Below are positions 1-8,567 of a stretch of DNA of 11,360 nucleotides, piece by piece. A program made the position numbers and the translations under genes. Location: NCBI GenBank assembly GCA_002454015.1, contig DKIB01000053.1, positions 1,834 through 13,193 on the forward strand. The letters run 5' to 3'. This DNA comes from Proteobacteria bacterium UBA6729. Its GTDB lineage: Bacteria; Pseudomonadota; Gammaproteobacteria; Porifericomitales; Porifericomitaceae. The notes below the pieces were generated by a model, which saw only the letters and a program-made list of their open reading frames with translations, did no database searches and was not told the DNA's origin. Position 1 is the first letter of the stretch, and the number at the start of each line of letters is the position of its first letter.

Positions 1-1
1 T

Positions 2-481
2 CCGCCACTGTCAGAGCACTGCCGCAAACACATTGCGGAGTGGGTGTCGCGCTTCCCGGTCGGGCGGCAGCGATCTGCCGTGTTGGCGGCACTGCTGGAG
101 GTGCAGCATGAGAACGGGGGGTATCTCACCACGGTACAAATGGATGCGGTAGCAGAATGTCTGCAGCTGGACCCCATTGCCGTCTATGAGGTGGCCAGTT
201 TTTATTCCATGCTGGAGACCACCCCGGTAGGTCGCCACAGCATCTCGGTATGTACGAATGTCTCCTGCATGTTGCGCGGTGCTGACCGCATCGTTGCACA
301 CCTCGAACAGCGGCTGGGTGTGCGCCTCGGCGCCTCTACGCCCGACCGGCGCTTTTATCTGAAACGTGAGGAAGAATGCCTGGCGGCCTGCTGTGGTGCG
401 CCGATGATGATGGTGGATCACGAATATCACGAGGAGCTGACACCGGCAAAGGTGGATGCGATTCTGGAGCAACTGGATTGA
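2..481 (+). CDS. nuoE: NADH-quinone oxidoreductase subunit E (NuoE), 5'-partial
   Basis: This is the thioredoxin-fold 2Fe-2S subunit of the NADH dehydrogenase module of complex I. It sits in the cytoplasmic arm against NuoF and carries cluster N1a, next to the FMN. The reading frame is open to the left edge. A GTG at 44 could act as a start, but the codons before it ([12 protein letters not shown]) look like the usual first helix of NuoE and lead directly into the conserved [11 protein letters not shown] segment. The true start is therefore probably a few codons outside the window. About 159 residues are visible against a usual 160-170. Cluster ligands in the visible numbering are C84 and C89 (CTNVSC) and C126 and C130 (CLAAC), followed by the typical GAPMM stretch. 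An extra cysteine follows immediately at 131. The TGA stop overlaps the proposed TTG start of nuoF. Confidence 0.96.
   Translation, partial: PPLSEHCRKHIAEWVSRFPVGRQRSAVLAALLEVQHENGGYLTTVQMDAVAECLQLDPIAVYEVASFYSMLETTPVGRHSISVCTNVSCMLRGADRIVAHLEQRLGVRLGASTPDRRFYLKREEECLAACCGAPMMMVDHEYHEELTPAKVDAILEQLD
466..469 (+). promoter_or_regulatory. Shine-Dalgarno site supporting the TTG start of nuoF
   Basis: GGAG lies inside the last codons of nuoE, 8 bases before the TTG at 478. It supports initiation at that TTG rather than at the ATG at 376, which lies deep inside nuoE in another frame and would add a non-homologous N-terminal extension of about 34 residues. Confidence 0.6.
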
Positions 482-1782
482 GTATTGCACCCGAACAACT
501 GAATCAGGTGTGTTTCCGTACGCTTGAGTTTGAGCAGCCGTGGACCCTGGAGAACTATCGCAAGGTAGGGGGCTATCAGGCCTGGACCTCGATCCTGAAG
601 GAGTCTGTGCCCCCCACCAGACTGATAGAGGAGATCAAGTCTTCCGGCTTGCGTGGCCGTGGTGGTGCGGGTTTCCCGACCGGCCTGAAGTGGAGTTTTA
701 TGCTGCACCAGCCGACCCCCAGATATCTGGTATGCAACTCGGACGAGAGCGAACCCGGCACCTGCAAGGATCGCGATATCCTGCGTTACAACCCGCATGC
801 GCTGGTTGAGGGCATGGCCATCGCCTGTTATGCCATGGGGGCCGAACTCGGTTACAACTATATTCGCGGCGAGTTTATGAACGAACCGCACCAGCGCTTT
901 GCAACGGCCCTGCAGGAGGCGCGTGAGGCCGGGTACCTGGGGACTGATGTGCTGGGTAGCGGGGTGAATGTGCAGCTGCACATTGCACTGGGGGCCGGGG
1001 CCTATATCTGCGGTGAGGAGACGGCGTTGCTGGAGTCGCTGGAAGGCAAACAGGGCATGCCGCGCTTCAAGCCGCCGTTCCCCGCACAGCACGGCTTGTA
1101 CGGCTGTCCCACCACCGTCAACAACACGGAGACGCTGGCCTCGGTGCCCGCCATCATCCACCGGGGTGCAGAATGGTTTGCCGCCCTCGGCGTGAAGAAC
1201 AGCGGTGGCACCAAGTGCTTCTCGGTTTCCGGACATGTGGCCCGGCCCGGCAACTTTGAGGTGCCGCTGGGCATCCCGTTCCGTGAGCTGCTGGAACTGG
1301 CGGGGGGCATGCTGGATGGGCGTCGCCTGAAGGCCGTGATCCCGGGTGGCTCATCGGTGCCCGTGGTGTCGGGAGAGCGCATGATGAATGTGCAGATGGA
1401 CTACGACTCGGTGGTTGCTGTCGGTTCCATGCTGGGTTCGGGCGCGGTCATTGTCATGGATGAGACGACCTGCATGGTGCGTATGTTGCAGCGTATCTCC
1501 CGATTTTACTATGCAGAATCCTGTGGGCAGTGTACCCCCTGCAGGGAGGGCACCGGCTGGCTGTATCGCATGCTGACACGCATCCTGAACGGGGAGGGGC
1601 AGGCGGTTGATCTGGAGCGGTTGGACGATGTGGCCGCGAAGATAGAGGGTCACACCATCTGTGCACTGGGGGATGCTGCTGCCATGCCGGTGCGGAGCTT
1701 TGTGCGTGAGTTCCGTGATGAGTTTGTGTACATGATCGAGCACGGTGGACACAGCCGAATTGAAGCGGACCAGGCCGCCTGA
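478..1782 (+). CDS. nuoF: NADH-quinone oxidoreductase subunit F (NuoF), TTG start
   Basis: NuoF is the flavin subunit of complex I. It binds NADH and FMN and passes electrons to its 4Fe-4S cluster N3, at the tip of the cytoplasmic arm. I place the start at TTG 478, giving 434 residues, close to the family's usual 430-445. It reads [17 protein letters not shown], like other proteobacterial NuoF N-termini, and has a GGAG 8 bases upstream. The next upstream ATG (376) would translate nuoE sequence in the wrong frame. Seen motifs are the glycine-rich [13 protein letters not shown] at about residues 60-72, NSDESEPGT at about 87-95, and [19 protein letters not shown] at about 172-190 (nucleotide-binding region). 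The cluster ligands are C349, C352, C355 (SCGQCTPC) and C395 (HTICALGD). TTG and the nuoE TGA overlap as TTGA, so coupled translation is likely. nuoG follows after 8 bases. Confidence 0.97.
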   Translation: MSIAPEQLNQVCFRTLEFEQPWTLENYRKVGGYQAWTSILKESVPPTRLIEEIKSSGLRGRGGAGFPTGLKWSFMLHQPTPRYLVCNSDESEPGTCKDRDILRYNPHALVEGMAIACYAMGAELGYNYIRGEFMNEPHQRFATALQEAREAGYLGTDVLGSGVNVQLHIALGAGAYICGEETALLESLEGKQGMPRFKPPFPAQHGLYGCPTTVNNTETLASVPAIIHRGAEWFAALGVKNSGGTKCFSVSGHVARPGNFEVPLGIPFRELLELAGGMLDGRRLKAVIPGGSSVPVVSGERMMNVQMDYDSVVAVGSMLGSGAVIVMDETTCMVRMLQRISRFYYAESCGQCTPCREGTGWLYRMLTRILNGEGQAVDLERLDDVAAKIEGHTICALGDAAAMPVRSFVREFRDEFVYMIEHGGHSRIEADQAA

Positions 1783-1790
1783 GCGAGGCC

Positions 1791-4151
1791 ATGGCAACAA
1801 TCAACATAGAGGTAGACGGTAAGCCGCTTGAGGCAGCACCGGGCACCATGCTCATAGAGGTGACCGATGATGCCGGTATCTACATCCCCCGGTTCTGTTA
1901 CCACCGCTACCTGTCAGTGGCCGCCAACTGTCGTATGTGTCTGGTGGATGTGGAGCAGGCCCCCAAGCCCCTGCCTGCCTGCGCCACCCCGGTGACGGAC
2001 GGCATGAAGGTACAGACGCGCTCGGCACGCGCCCTGGATGCACAGCGTTCCGTGATGGAGTTTTTGCTGATCAACCATCCACTGGATTGCCCGATCTGTG
2101 ATCAGGGGGGGGAGTGTGAGTTGCAGGATCTGGCGATGGGTTTTGGACGCGATGTGTCGCGTTATCAGGAGCGCAAGCGGGTCGTGCCGGATCGCAATAT
2201 CGGACCACTGGTACGTACCGATCTGACCCGTTGCATCCACTGCACCCGCTGCGTGCGCTTCGGCGAAGAGGTCGCCGGGTTGCGCGAGCTGGGCACCCTG
2301 AACCGGGGTGAGCAGCTGGAGATCGGCACCTATGTAGAGCGCAGCATGCGTTCCGAGTTATCCGGCAATGTGATCGATCTCTGTCCGGTGGGGGCGTTGA
2401 CTTCAAAGCCTTTCCGGTACTCGGCACGCGCCTGGGAACTGCGCGAGCACCGTGCCGTGGCACCGCATGATGCAGTGGGCTCAAACGTGTGCCTGCATGT
2501 CGCCCAGGATCGCATCATGCGCGTGGTGCCGGAAGAGAACCCGGACATCAATGAAGTATGGTTATCGGATCGGGATCGTTTCAGTTATCAGGGCTTGTAT
2601 CACCCGGAGCGACTCACGGAGCCGATGATCCGCGACGAGTTGAATGGGTTGCGGCCGGTAGACTGGGATACGGCGTTGCGCGCGGCAGCCCGCGGCCTGC
2701 GGCAGCTGCGTGAGGCACAGGGGGCCGCGGCAATAGGCGCGCTGCTGTCGGCCTCGGCTACCGTGGAAGAGGCCTTTTTGTTGCAGCGGCTGATGCGTGG
2801 CCTGGGCTCGCCGCACATCGATCACCGCACCTGGCAATGTGACTTCAGTGCGGATGCCGAGGCCCCGCCCTTCCCGTGGCTGGGTTGTGCCATTGCCGAT
2901 CTGGAGCATTGCGATGCGGTCCTGCTGGTGGGTGCCCACCCGCGTACGCAGCAACCCATGATCAATCACCGCCTGCGCAAGGCAGCGCTTTCCGGCGCGG
3001 CGGTATGCCGTCTGGTGGATATGGCTTATCCGTGTAATTTTCCGCTGGCAGAAAGCATTCTGGCGGCCCCGTCGGCGCTGCCCGTACAGTTGAGTGCGAT
3101 CCTGCAGGCCGCCTCCAGCGCGCAGCCGGACGCGGTCCCCGACACCGCCGCCGGGCGCATAGCCGCACAGCTGGCAGCCGGTCAGCGCACCCTGATATTG
3201 CTGGGCGAGGGGGCCTTGTCACATCCCGCCTGTGCCGCCCTGTGTCGTCTGGCGGCACGGTTGGCGGAGGTCTGTGGGGGCCAGCTGGGCGTGCTGCCGC
3301 CGGGGGCCAACAGTGCCGGGGCCTGGTTGGCGGGTGCCGTGCCACATCGCGGCCCACTGCTGAGCGCTGTACCACAGGCCGGGTACAACTGTCAGCAGAT
3401 GCTGGAACAGCGCCTGCCGGGCTGGCTGCTGCTGGGCGTGGAACCGGAGCTGGATTGCCTGGATGGTCGTCTGGCCGGGGAGGTCTTGCGCGAGGCTGAG
3501 TTCAAACTGTGTCTGGCGGCCTTTGACAGCGAGTTTCTGCGCAACTGTGCAGATGTGGTGCTGCCCATCGCCCAGTATGCAGAGACCCCGGGCACCCTGG
3601 TCAACATCGAGGGCCGGGTGCAGCGCTTTGCCGCTGCCGTGCCGCCGCCGGGTGCCGTGCGGCCGGCATGGAAGGTGTTGCGTGTGCTGGGCAATCATCT
3701 GCAGCTGGATGGCTTTGAGTATCGTAGCTGCGAGGAGGTCTACGCGGAACTGGCAGATGGCCTGCAGCAGTTGCAGCCCGGCAGTGGTGACTGGCAGGCC
3801 CCGTCTGCTACCGCGGCAGGGCGCGAGTCGAGCCGCCCGCACAAACAGCAACTGGAGCGTTGTGGTGGGCCCGGCATGTATGCGGTGGATGCGCTGGTGC
3901 GTCACGCCGATGCCCTGCAGCAGACCGACGGCGGGGGTGATGCCATCGTTCGGGTGTCCGCAGAATCCTGTCAGGCCCTGCAGCTGCAGGGTGACCGGGT
4001 ACAGGTACAGTGTGGGGAGACCCGGCTGGTGTTGCCGCTCGCCGTGGCTGCCACGGTGCCCCCGGGGTGTGTACATATACACAGTGCCCATCCGGATACC
4101 GCGGCACTGGGTCCGCCTGCAACGATGGTGCGGTTGAGTCGTGCTGAGTGA
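1791..4151 (+). CDS. nuoG: NADH-quinone oxidoreductase subunit G (NuoG), N7-less type
   Basis: NuoG is the large iron-sulfur subunit of the cytoplasmic arm and wires electrons from NuoE/F towards NuoI. It starts at ATG 1791 and has 786 residues. The N-terminal 2Fe-2S ferredoxin domain has ligands C36, C47, C50 and C64. The His-liganded 4Fe-4S site is H96, C100, C103 and C109 ([14 protein letters not shown]). The second 4Fe-4S site is C148, C151, C154 and C198 (CIHCTRC and DLCPVGAL). The rest is a molybdopterin-oxidoreductase-like fold used structurally, ending in a C-terminal domain containing [18 protein letters not shown]. At residues 225-235, where E. coli and Thermus carry the four cysteines of cluster N7, this protein reads [11 protein letters not shown] with one cysteine, as in mitochondrial-type NuoG. 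It is shorter than E. coli NuoG (about 908) and longer than mitochondrial 75-kDa proteins (about 700). A G8 run at 2105-2112 lies within CDQGGEC, and the frame is intact. The stop overlaps nuoH by 11 bases. Confidence 0.97.
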   Translation: MATINIEVDGKPLEAAPGTMLIEVTDDAGIYIPRFCYHRYLSVAANCRMCLVDVEQAPKPLPACATPVTDGMKVQTRSARALDAQRSVMEFLLINHPLDCPICDQGGECELQDLAMGFGRDVSRYQERKRVVPDRNIGPLVRTDLTRCIHCTRCVRFGEEVAGLRELGTLNRGEQLEIGTYVERSMRSELSGNVIDLCPVGALTSKPFRYSARAWELREHRAVAPHDAVGSNVCLHVAQDRIMRVVPEENPDINEVWLSDRDRFSYQGLYHPERLTEPMIRDELNGLRPVDWDTALRAAARGLRQLREAQGAAAIGALLSASATVEEAFLLQRLMRGLGSPHIDHRTWQCDFSADAEAPPFPWLGCAIADLEHCDAVLLVGAHPRTQQPMINHRLRKAALSGAAVCRLVDMAYPCNFPLAESILAAPSALPVQLSAILQAASSAQPDAVPDTAAGRIAAQLAAGQRTLILLGEGALSHPACAALCRLAARLAEVCGGQLGVLPPGANSAGAWLAGAVPHRGPLLSAVPQAGYNCQQMLEQRLPGWLLLGVEPELDCLDGRLAGEVLREAEFKLCLAAFDSEFLRNCADVVLPIAQYAETPGTLVNIEGRVQRFAAAVPPPGAVRPAWKVLRVLGNHLQLDGFEYRSCEEVYAELADGLQQLQPGSGDWQAPSATAAGRESSRPHKQQLERCGGPGMYAVDALVRHADALQQTDGGGDAIVRVSAESCQALQLQGDRVQVQCGETRLVLPLAVAATVPPGCVHIHSAHPDTAALGPPATMVRLSRAE

Positions 4152-5211
4152 GTGGGTGCACCCGCTGGTGATGTTGTTGCCTGATCCCTGGCAGGAGGCC
4201 TCCCTGCTGTTGCTGACTACGGCAGTGGGCATAGTCATGATCCTCGTGCCACTGCTGTTGTCGGTGGCGTATCTGACTTTCGCCGAGCGCAAGGTGATCG
4301 GGTACATGCAGTCCCGGCTGGGGCCGAATCGGGTAGGGCCGTACGGCTGGTTGCAGCCGATAGCCGATGCCATGAAGCTGATGTTCAAGGAGGTGGTGAT
4401 CCCCAGCGGCGCCAACCGGGGGCTGTTTCTTGCGGCCCCGATCCTGTCGCTGACTCCCTCACTGGCCGCCTGGGCGGTGATCCCCTTCAATGACACGGCA
4501 GTGCTGGCAGATATCAATGCCGGACTGTTGTATGTGCTGGCCCTGACCTCACTGGCCGTCTACGGCGTGATCATCGCCGGGTGGGCCTCCAACTCCAAGT
4601 ATGCCTTTTTGGGTGCCCTGCGCTCTGCTGCCCAGATCGTTGCCTATGAGATCGCCATGGGCTTTGCGCTGGTTGGCGTGCTGATCGCCGGAGGCAGCCT
4701 GAATCTGGGGGATATAGTGCGTGCCCAGTCCGGCAGTGTGTTGCACTGGTTCTGGTTGCCATTGTTGCCGTTGTTTGTGATCTACTTTATATCCGGGGTG
4801 GCCGAGACCAACCGGGCGCCGTTTGATGTGGTGGAGGGGGAATCTGAACTGGTGGCGGGGTTCCATGTGGAGTATGGCGGCATGGCCTTTGCCATGTTTT
4901 TCATGGCCGAGTACGCCAACATGATCATGATCGCCGTGTTGTGTGCCTTGCTGTTTATGGGCGGTTGGTTATCCCCGTTTGAGTCTGTCCCGTGGCTGGG
5001 TGAGCAGCTGGTTCTGCCAGGTCTGTTCTGGTTGCTTGCCAAGACTTCCCTGTTTTTGTTTCTCTTCCTGTGGTTGCGTGCTACCTTTCCCCGGTACCGT
5101 TACGACCAGGTCATGCGTCTGGGCTGGAAGGTGTTTATTCCGATTGCCATCGTGTGGGTCACTCTGGTCGGGCTGTTAGCAGCCCTGCGGGTGCCGCCGT
5201 GGTTTGACTAG
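4141..5211 (+). CDS. nuoH: NADH-quinone oxidoreductase subunit H (NuoH), GTG start
   Basis: NuoH is the membrane subunit at the junction with the cytoplasmic arm. With NuoB/D/I it builds the ubiquinone access chamber and the first part of the proton path. It has 356 residues with about eight hydrophobic segments, usual for the family (320-360). Seen hallmarks are [21 protein letters not shown] at about residues 46-66, [11 protein letters not shown] at about 70-80, E170 within [14 protein letters not shown], and the acidic cytoplasmic loop [20 protein letters not shown] at 221-240, which runs on into FHVEYGG. The start is GTG 4141, overlapping the end of nuoG by 11 bases. No strong Shine-Dalgarno is visible there, so coupling to nuoG translation is likely. 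A GTG at 4156 is an alternative that would lose only five residues. nuoI follows after 19 bases, the longest gap in the window. Confidence 0.96.
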   Translation: MLSEWVHPLVMLLPDPWQEASLLLLTTAVGIVMILVPLLLSVAYLTFAERKVIGYMQSRLGPNRVGPYGWLQPIADAMKLMFKEVVIPSGANRGLFLAAPILSLTPSLAAWAVIPFNDTAVLADINAGLLYVLALTSLAVYGVIIAGWASNSKYAFLGALRSAAQIVAYEIAMGFALVGVLIAGGSLNLGDIVRAQSGSVLHWFWLPLLPLFVIYFISGVAETNRAPFDVVEGESELVAGFHVEYGGMAFAMFFMAEYANMIMIAVLCALLFMGGWLSPFESVPWLGEQLVLPGLFWLLAKTSLFLFLFLWLRATFPRYRYDQVMRLGWKVFIPIAIVWVTLVGLLAALRVPPWFD

Positions 5212-5219
5212 TTTGACTG
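5202..5219 (+). repeat. Imperfect 9-base tandem repeat spanning the nuoH stop
   Basis: GTTTGACTA is followed at once by GTTTGACTG. The first copy encodes the last residues of nuoH and contributes the start of the TAG stop, and the second lies in the nuoH-nuoI spacer. It looks like a small slippage duplication. I see no clear function. Confidence 0.7.
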
Positions 5220-5220
5220 T

Positions 5221-5225
5221 AGAGG
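5221..5225 (+). promoter_or_regulatory. Shine-Dalgarno site of nuoI
   Basis: AGAGG lies 5 bases before the ATG at 5231 and 8 bases before a second in-frame ATG at 5234. Both spacings are workable, so the exact first Met of NuoI (one or two Met residues) is not decided. This is one of the better ribosome-binding sites in the window and fits the fact that nuoI is the gene least overlapped with its upstream neighbour. Confidence 0.6.
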
Positions 5226-5230
5226 TGTAA

Positions 5231-5725
5231 ATGATGCTGAAGTATGTACGACAATATCTGCGGGGACTGTTGCTGCTGGAGTTGTTCCGGGGGCTGCGAC
5301 TTACCGGCAAAAAAATGTTCGAGCCGAAGGTAACGGTACGGTATCCGGAGGAGAAGACCCCGCAGTCGGGCCGGTTCCGGGGCCTGCACGCCCTGCGCCG
5401 CTACCCGAATGGCGAGGAGCGCTGTATCGCCTGTAAACTTTGTGAGGCGGTGTGCCCGGCCTGCGCCATTACCATTGAATCCGAGCAACGTGCAGATGGC
5501 ACCCGGCGCACCACCCGCTACGACATCGATCTCAGCAAGTGTATATTTTGTGGCTTTTGTGAAGAGTCCTGCCCGGTCGATGCCATCGTGGAAACCCGTT
5601 TCCAGGAATACCATGCCGAGCGGCACGAGGATCTGATCATGACCAAGGACAAGTTGCTGGAGGTCGGGGATCGTCTGGAGCAGCAGCTTGCTGAGGACCG
5701 TGCCGCTGATGCGCGCTATCGCTGA
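5231..5725 (+). CDS. nuoI: NADH-quinone oxidoreductase subunit I (NuoI), 2[4Fe-4S] ferredoxin
   Basis: NuoI carries clusters N6a and N6b, which take electrons from NuoG and pass them to N2 in NuoB beside the quinone site. It has 164 residues, usual for proteobacteria (about 162-180). The N-terminal stretch [20 protein letters not shown] (residues 4-23) is the amphipathic helix that lies on the membrane next to NuoH. Two ferredoxin motifs are intact: C65, C68, C71, C75 ([12 protein letters not shown]) and C104, C107, C110, C114 ([12 protein letters not shown]). The motif [17 protein letters not shown] at about 28-44 and the C-terminal [12 protein letters not shown] are typical. It starts at ATG 5231, directly after a good Shine-Dalgarno. 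nuoJ begins 3 bases after its stop. Confidence 0.97.
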   Translation: MMLKYVRQYLRGLLLLELFRGLRLTGKKMFEPKVTVRYPEEKTPQSGRFRGLHALRRYPNGEERCIACKLCEAVCPACAITIESEQRADGTRRTTRYDIDLSKCIFCGFCEESCPVDAIVETRFQEYHAERHEDLIMTKDKLLEVGDRLEQQLAEDRAADARYR

Positions 5726-5728
5726 ACC

Positions 5729-6313
5729 ATGACCCTGATTGCATTCTACGGCTTCGCCGGGCTCTATCTGCTGTCCGGCCTGTTGGTGGTCACACTGCGC
5801 AATCCCATGCATGCGGCGCTCTCTCTGGTGTTGGCCTTTTTCAGCAGCGCGGCACTGTGGTTGTTTCTGCAGGCCGAGTTCCTGGCGCTCCTGCTGGTGC
5901 TGATCTATGTAGGCGCGGTCATGGTGCTGTTTCTGTTTGTGGTGCTGCTGCTGGACATCAATCTGGCGGTGTTGCGCGAAGGCTTCATCCGCTGGTTACC
6001 GGTGGGCGGGGCGGTTGCCATTGCCATGGCGGTGGGCATCATTGCCGCACTGTATACGGAACTGGAGGATGCTGCCGGGGCTGTGGCACTGCCCGCGGAT
6101 TATGGTTCTGCGGCGTGGATCGGTCAGCATCTCTATACCGCCTACCTGTATCCCTTTGAGCTGGCCGGTGCGGTATTACTGGTGGCCATCGTGGCGGCCA
6201 TTGCCATGACACATCGTGGGCGTCGCCGTCGCCGTGCCCAGGACCCGGCTGCGCAATCTCGTGTGCAGGCCTCCCGTCGGGTGCGTCTGGTGCAGCTGGA
6301 CAAGGACTCATGA
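5729..6313 (+). CDS. nuoJ: NADH-quinone oxidoreductase subunit J (NuoJ)
   Basis: NuoJ is a small membrane subunit between NuoH and NuoK, known in the family for the helix that rearranges during coupling. It has 194 residues with about five hydrophobic segments. The conserved core [20 protein letters not shown] lies at about residues 49-68, with the Tyr at 60 in the IYVGAVMVL signature, and [15 protein letters not shown] lies near 23-37. The tail after residue 162 is strongly basic (five arginines at 165-169, then RRVRL) and probably faces the cytoplasm, following the positive-inside rule. The arginine run is encoded by a short CGTCGC-like repeat near 6218-6237. It starts at ATG 5729, three bases after the nuoI stop. 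No Shine-Dalgarno is evident, so reinitiation after nuoI is likely. Its stop overlaps the nuoK start as ATGA. Confidence 0.96.
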   Translation: MTLIAFYGFAGLYLLSGLLVVTLRNPMHAALSLVLAFFSSAALWLFLQAEFLALLLVLIYVGAVMVLFLFVVLLLDINLAVLREGFIRWLPVGGAVAIAMAVGIIAALYTELEDAAGAVALPADYGSAAWIGQHLYTAYLYPFELAGAVLLVAIVAAIAMTHRGRRRRRAQDPAAQSRVQASRRVRLVQLDKDS

Positions 6314-6621
6314 GTGTGCCCGGCCCACTGCATTTTCTGGTGCTGGGTGCGTTGATGTTCTGTATCAGCGTGGCTGGTCTGTTCATCAATCGCAAGAACA
6401 TGATTGTGTTGTTGATGTGCATAGAGCTGATGCTGTTGTCAGTAAACATGAACTTCATCGCCTTTGCCCATCACCTCGGTGATGCCACCGGTCAGATCTT
6501 TGTGCTCTTTATCCTCACCATTGCCGCAGCAGAGACTGCCATCGGTCTGGCGATCCTGGTAGTGCTGATTCGCAAGCGCGATACCATCAATGTAGCAGAC
6601 ATGGATCAACTGCACGGATGA
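6310..6621 (+). CDS. nuoK: NADH-quinone oxidoreductase subunit K (NuoK)
   Basis: NuoK is the small membrane subunit homologous to MrpC/MnhC of Mrp antiporters and forms part of the central proton path between NuoJ and NuoN. It has 103 residues and three hydrophobic helices, typical for the family (about 100). The two buried glutamates needed for proton transfer in E. coli (E36 and E72) correspond here to E39 ([13 protein letters not shown]) and E75 ([10 protein letters not shown]). It starts at ATG 6310 inside the nuoJ stop (ATGA), with AAGGA at 6302-6306 just upstream. Its own TGA overlaps the nuoL ATG in the same way. Confidence 0.97.
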   Translation: MSVPGPLHFLVLGALMFCISVAGLFINRKNMIVLLMCIELMLLSVNMNFIAFAHHLGDATGQIFVLFILTIAAAETAIGLAILVVLIRKRDTINVADMDQLHG

Positions 6622-8564
6622 ACCCGGCCCTCATGGCCTGCCTGGCAGCAGTATTGCTGCCATTGCTGGGGGCGCTGATCGCCGGGTTGGGCGGGGTAGG
6701 CCGCAGCACCGCGCATCGGGTGACCATTGCCTGCACCGGCATCTCCACTTTGCTGTCGCTGCTGTTGTACAAGCGCATCATTCTGGAGCAGGGCGCGAGC
6801 CTGAATGAGGTGGCTTATACCTGGCTGGGGGGCGAGTGGTTAACACTGGAGATCGGTTTTCTGGTGGACCCGCTGTCGGTCACCATGATGGTCGTGGTGA
6901 GCCTGGTCTCCTGGCTTATTCACATCTATACCATCGGCTATATGCGGGATGACCCCGGGTACCAGCGCTTCTTCAGTTACATCTCGCTGTTTACCTTTGC
7001 CATGTTGATGCTGGTCACGGCGAACAACTTTTTGCAGTTGTTCTTCGGTTGGGAGGCCGTGGGGCTGGTGTCTTATCTGCTGATCGGTTTCTGGTTCAAG
7101 CGCGAGTCAGCGATAGCCGCCAACCTCAAGGCCTTTCTGGTCAACCGGGTCGGTGACTTTGGTTTTATCATCGGCATCGCTGCGGTGCTGGCATTCTTTG
7201 GCAGCCTGGATTATGACACGGTGTTTCAACGCAGCGACGAGCTGCGGGGGGCCGTGTTGGTGATCCTCGGGCAGGACATATCGATGGCTACCCTGATCTG
7301 TGGCTGTCTGTTTGTGGGGGCCATGGGCAAGTCTGCACAGGTGCCCCTGCATGTGTGGTTACCGGATTCCATGGAGGGCCCTACCCCGATCTCGGCCCTG
7401 ATCCACGCTGCCACCATGGTCACGGCAGGCATCTTTATGGTGGCTCGCATGTCGCCGCTGTACGAGTTGTCCGAGGTGGTGTTGAACCTGATCCTGATCA
7501 TCGGCGCGGTGACCGCCCTGTCCATGGGCATCCTGGGCATCGTGCAGCATGACATCAAGCGCGTTATCGCCTACTCCACACTGTCACAACTGGGCTACAT
7601 GACGGCGGCGCTGGGGGCCTCTGCCTACGCCGCGGCGATGTTTCATCTGGTCACGCATGCCTTTTTCAAGGCGCTGCTGTTTCTGGGTGCGGGTTCCGTG
7701 ATCATCGCCCTGCACCACAAGCAGGATCTGCGCAACATGGGCGGGCTGTACAGGTACATGCCATTGACCTGGATCGCCATGCTGGCCGGGTCACTGTCCC
7801 TGATCGGCTTTCCGGGCACCGCTGGTTTCTATTCCAAGGAAGCCATCATTGAGGCGATGCACTATTCGCGGCTGCCCGGTGCAGGCTTTGCCGCCTTTGC
7901 CCTGACTCTGGGGGTATTCTTCACGGGACTGTACACCTTCCGCCTGCTGTTTCTGGCCTTCCATGGCAGGGAGCGCACCCGGGTCGACGAGCGTGAGCAG
8001 CTGCGTGAAAGCCCACGGGTGGTAACCATCCCGCTGCTGGTGTTGATGGTGCCCTCGCTGGTCATTGGCCTGCCACTGGTTGAATTGATGTTGTACGGAG
8101 GTTATTTCCGGGAGTCGATCACCGTGCTGCCGCAACATGCGGTACTGGCCACCATGCGGGCTGACTTCCACGGGGTCTGGAGCTATGCCGCGCATGCCCT
8201 GCTCACCTGGCCATTCTGGCTGGCCATGGCCGGGGTTGCCGTAGCCGCCTACTGTTATCTGTTGCGGCCGCAGCTGCCGGGCCGCATCGCCACCGCTGCG
8301 GGGCCGTGGTACCGCCTGCTGCTCTGTAAATACGGCTTTGATGCCTTCTATCTGGGTCCCCTGGCGGGTGGGGTGCGACGGGTGGCGCACCGACTGTGGC
8401 AGGATGTGGACAGCACCCTCATCGACCGCTGGATGGTAAACGGCACCGCCCACTCAATGTATCTGCTGTCAGCTGTGGTCCGTCGCCTGCAGACCGGGCG
8501 GCTGTATCACTATGCATTCATGATGATCCTGGGATTGTTATTGCTCGGGCTGCTGCAGGGTTAG
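6618..8564 (+). CDS. nuoL: NADH-quinone oxidoreductase subunit L (NuoL), antiporter-like
   Basis: NuoL is the distal proton-pumping subunit of the membrane arm, homologous to MrpA. It has 648 residues (family about 610-680). Expected transmembrane architecture is about 14 helices plus a C-terminal extension with the long lateral helix that runs back along NuoM and NuoN and a final anchor (here [18 protein letters not shown] at the end). Visible ion-path residues are E146 ([11 protein letters not shown]), K238 ([17 protein letters not shown]), H263 ([13 protein letters not shown]), K351 ([11 protein letters not shown]) and K407 ([11 protein letters not shown]). These match E. coli E144, K229, H254, K342 and K399. 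It starts at ATG 6618, overlapping the nuoK stop as ATGA. No strong Shine-Dalgarno is seen, so coupled translation is likely. nuoM starts 3 bases after its TAG. Confidence 0.97.
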   Translation: MNPALMACLAAVLLPLLGALIAGLGGVGRSTAHRVTIACTGISTLLSLLLYKRIILEQGASLNEVAYTWLGGEWLTLEIGFLVDPLSVTMMVVVSLVSWLIHIYTIGYMRDDPGYQRFFSYISLFTFAMLMLVTANNFLQLFFGWEAVGLVSYLLIGFWFKRESAIAANLKAFLVNRVGDFGFIIGIAAVLAFFGSLDYDTVFQRSDELRGAVLVILGQDISMATLICGCLFVGAMGKSAQVPLHVWLPDSMEGPTPISALIHAATMVTAGIFMVARMSPLYELSEVVLNLILIIGAVTALSMGILGIVQHDIKRVIAYSTLSQLGYMTAALGASAYAAAMFHLVTHAFFKALLFLGAGSVIIALHHKQDLRNMGGLYRYMPLTWIAMLAGSLSLIGFPGTAGFYSKEAIIEAMHYSRLPGAGFAAFALTLGVFFTGLYTFRLLFLAFHGRERTRVDEREQLRESPRVVTIPLLVLMVPSLVIGLPLVELMLYGGYFRESITVLPQHAVLATMRADFHGVWSYAAHALLTWPFWLAMAGVAVAAYCYLLRPQLPGRIATAAGPWYRLLLCKYGFDAFYLGPLAGGVRRVAHRLWQDVDSTLIDRWMVNGTAHSMYLLSAVVRRLQTGRLYHYAFMMILGLLLLGLLQG

Positions 8565-8567
8565 CAG

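Noticed and set aside
376..477. Extension of nuoF to the ATG at 376
   Set aside because: The added residues translate the nuoE cluster-binding region in the wrong frame and have no counterpart in NuoF proteins. TTG 478 gives the expected N-terminus.
44..481. GTG at 44 as the true nuoE start
   Set aside because: The frame stays open upstream and the preceding residues ([12 protein letters not shown]) fit the NuoE first helix, so the gene more likely begins outside the window.
427..1236. 269-codon open frame on the - strand within nuoE-nuoF
   Set aside because: Antisense to conserved catalytic regions of nuoE and nuoF, with no family resemblance.
3219..4517. 432-codon open frame on the - strand across nuoG and nuoH
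   Set aside because: It is antisense to two well-supported genes, has low-complexity Gln/His/Arg/Thr-rich composition typical of the complement of GC-rich membrane or iron-sulfur genes, and shows no recognisable motif.
5204..5233. Possible promoter for nuoI (TTGACT boxes at 5204-5209 and 5213-5218)
   Set aside because: The boxes resemble a -35, but no good -10 hexamer stands at the right spacing (best is TAAATG, a weak match) and the position inside a tight operon argues against it.
6218..6237. CGTCGC-like repeats in the nuoJ tail as a functional repeat element
   Set aside because: They simply encode the arginine run of the basic C-terminal tail, and the repeat is too short to be an element.
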